This document shows, piece by piece, positions 63,499 through 64,000 of a stretch of 64,000 nucleotides of DNA. Where the stretch lies: NCBI RefSeq assembly GCF_014023125.1, contig NZ_CP048914.1:372001-436000 (forward strand). The letters run 5' to 3'. The notes below the pieces were generated by a model that made no database searches, was not told the origin of the DNA, and saw only the letters and a list, made by a program, of their open reading frames with translations. Every line of letters starts with the position of its first letter. Position 1 is the stretch's first letter. The stretch is from Candidatus Xianfuyuplasma coldseepsis. Lineage in GTDB: Bacteria; Bacillota_I; Bacilli_A; Izemoplasmatales; Izemoplasmataceae. The translations under genes and the position numbers were made by a program.

Positions 63499-64000
63499 TT
63501 ACTGTGTCATAGTTTCAAGTAAGGTTTGGTGTTCTGCTTCGATTTTTGTGTAGGCTTCTTTGAGACGAACATCGGAGTCTTTCTTGACTCGTTTTTGTTC
63601 TGATTCCAACAAGGATGAGGATGCTTGTTTGCGTTTTTTCACATCCGCGGTTACTTGATTGTAATCAGCCACTTGAGTTTGCAAAGTTGTATTGATTTGA
63701 TTAAGTTCTTGATTGAGAGCTTGGTCGAGGTCATTTTTCTTACTGGTAAGTGTGTTGTTCCCAGCAGCAATGGCTTCATTCGCAACGGCCTTGATGGCTG
63801 CAACCGCTTCTTCAACTGCTTGTTTCACGGCTTCGACACGGGCTTCTTCAGTTTGCACTTTCGATTTAACTTCAGCAAGGAACGCTTGTTCTTCTTGTTG
63901 TAGTTGTTGTTTGTCTTCCTCGAGTTGTTGCAATAACAACTCACGTGAACGTTCCATGACGGTCGCGGCTTGTTGTTTACGTTTGTCTTCAATCGCTAGT
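63499..64000 (-). CDS. Coiled-coil protein, N-terminus beyond window
   Basis: The frame is open to the window edge; at least 167 residues are visible. Almost wholly Glu/Gln/Ala/Lys heptads (QQLEEDKQQLQQEEQAFLAEV, then VKQAVEEAVAAIKAVANEA), predicting a continuous coiled coil. No domain is recognised. It could be cytoskeletal or part of a larger structural protein; the missing part is needed. Confidence 0.6.
   Translation of the reverse strand, partial: LAIEDKRKQQAATVMERSRELLLQQLEEDKQQLQQEEQAFLAEVKSKVQTEEARVEAVKQAVEEAVAAIKAVANEAIAAGNNTLTSKKNDLDQALNQELNQINTTLQTQVADYNQVTADVKKRKQASSSLLESEQKRVKKDSDVRLKEAYTKIEAEHQTLLETMTQ

Noticed and set aside
1..64000. Genetic code 4 (TGA as Trp)
   Set aside because: Clear genes end at TGA, for example padR at 51122 and the GT-B gene at 31061, and Trp is TGG throughout.
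1..64000. CRISPR array, tRNA or rRNA genes
   Set aside because: No regularly spaced direct repeats, no cloverleaf with an acceptor stem and no rRNA sequence seen in any intergenic region.

Overview
The window comes from a low-GC, Gram-positive-type bacterium. TGA works as a stop codon (for example the end of the padR-like gene at 51122) and tryptophan is coded by TGG, so this is the standard bacterial code and not the Mycoplasma/Spiroplasma code 4. Strong Shine-Dalgarno sites, extended -10 promoters, a CIRCE heat-shock operator, lipobox lipoproteins, a phosphorelay-type capsule locus and a PDH operon fit a deep-branching Firmicute/Tenericute such as the Izemoplasma/Haloplasma/Acholeplasma neighbourhood. 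That placement is inference from gene content; no rRNA is present.

Layout. 1-4336 (minus): pyruvate dehydrogenase operon pdhA-pdhB-pdhC-lpd, with lpd cut by the window edge. 4497-6307 (plus): a small Cys-rich membrane protein, a PAP2 phosphatase and a rhomboid protease. 6336-10975 (minus): small helical protein, Ldh_2-family dehydrogenase, XRE-type regulator, SEC-C protein and an amidohydrolase, with a candidate small RNA on the plus strand at about 7854-7945. About 10980-11760 looks like decayed sequence. 11836-38686: a large surface-polysaccharide locus. All genes run on the minus strand except manA, which converges on its end. It starts with the CpsC/CpsD/CpsB control module, then flippase, polymerase and glycosyltransferases, then a legionaminic-acid-type nonulosonate set (legB, legC, ptmE-like, NeuD-like, legI, legG). 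A decayed IS110-family element follows, and then an SpsF-like cytidylyltransferase, a NeuB-SAF-YhcH fusion protein, the GDP-fucose genes gmd and fcl, ugd, manC, galE and the initiating sugar transferase.

38889-46198 (minus): RDD protein, a candidate stable RNA behind a perfect consensus promoter, a Cys-paired exported protein, CIRCE-controlled hsp20, a second candidate RNA and a 1577-residue Trp-rich lipoprotein. 46361-49566 (plus): an FtsX-type permease, three perfect DnaA boxes and a TetR regulator. 49597-56000: two independent PadR plus HAAS-type membrane protein modules, DegV and a GGDEF-EAL protein. 56002-64000 (minus): cobalamin adenosyltransferase with a flavin reductase, a lipoprotein, an ABC exporter, a gene interrupted by an in-frame stop, an AlkD-like repair protein, cardiolipin synthase and the end of a coiled-coil protein.

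The genes of the polysaccharide locus form a nearly complete route: mannose-6-P and GDP-mannose to GDP-fucose, UDP-glucose to UDP-Gal/UDP-GlcA, and GDP-GlcNAc to a nonulosonic acid, followed by assembly on a lipid carrier, flipping, polymerisation and tyrosine-kinase/phosphatase control. The most unusual items are the NeuB-YhcH fusion, the IS110 non-coding end (candidate bridge RNA) beside a dead transposase, the Trp-rich repeat lipoprotein, three unassigned structured RNAs and the DnaA-box cluster.
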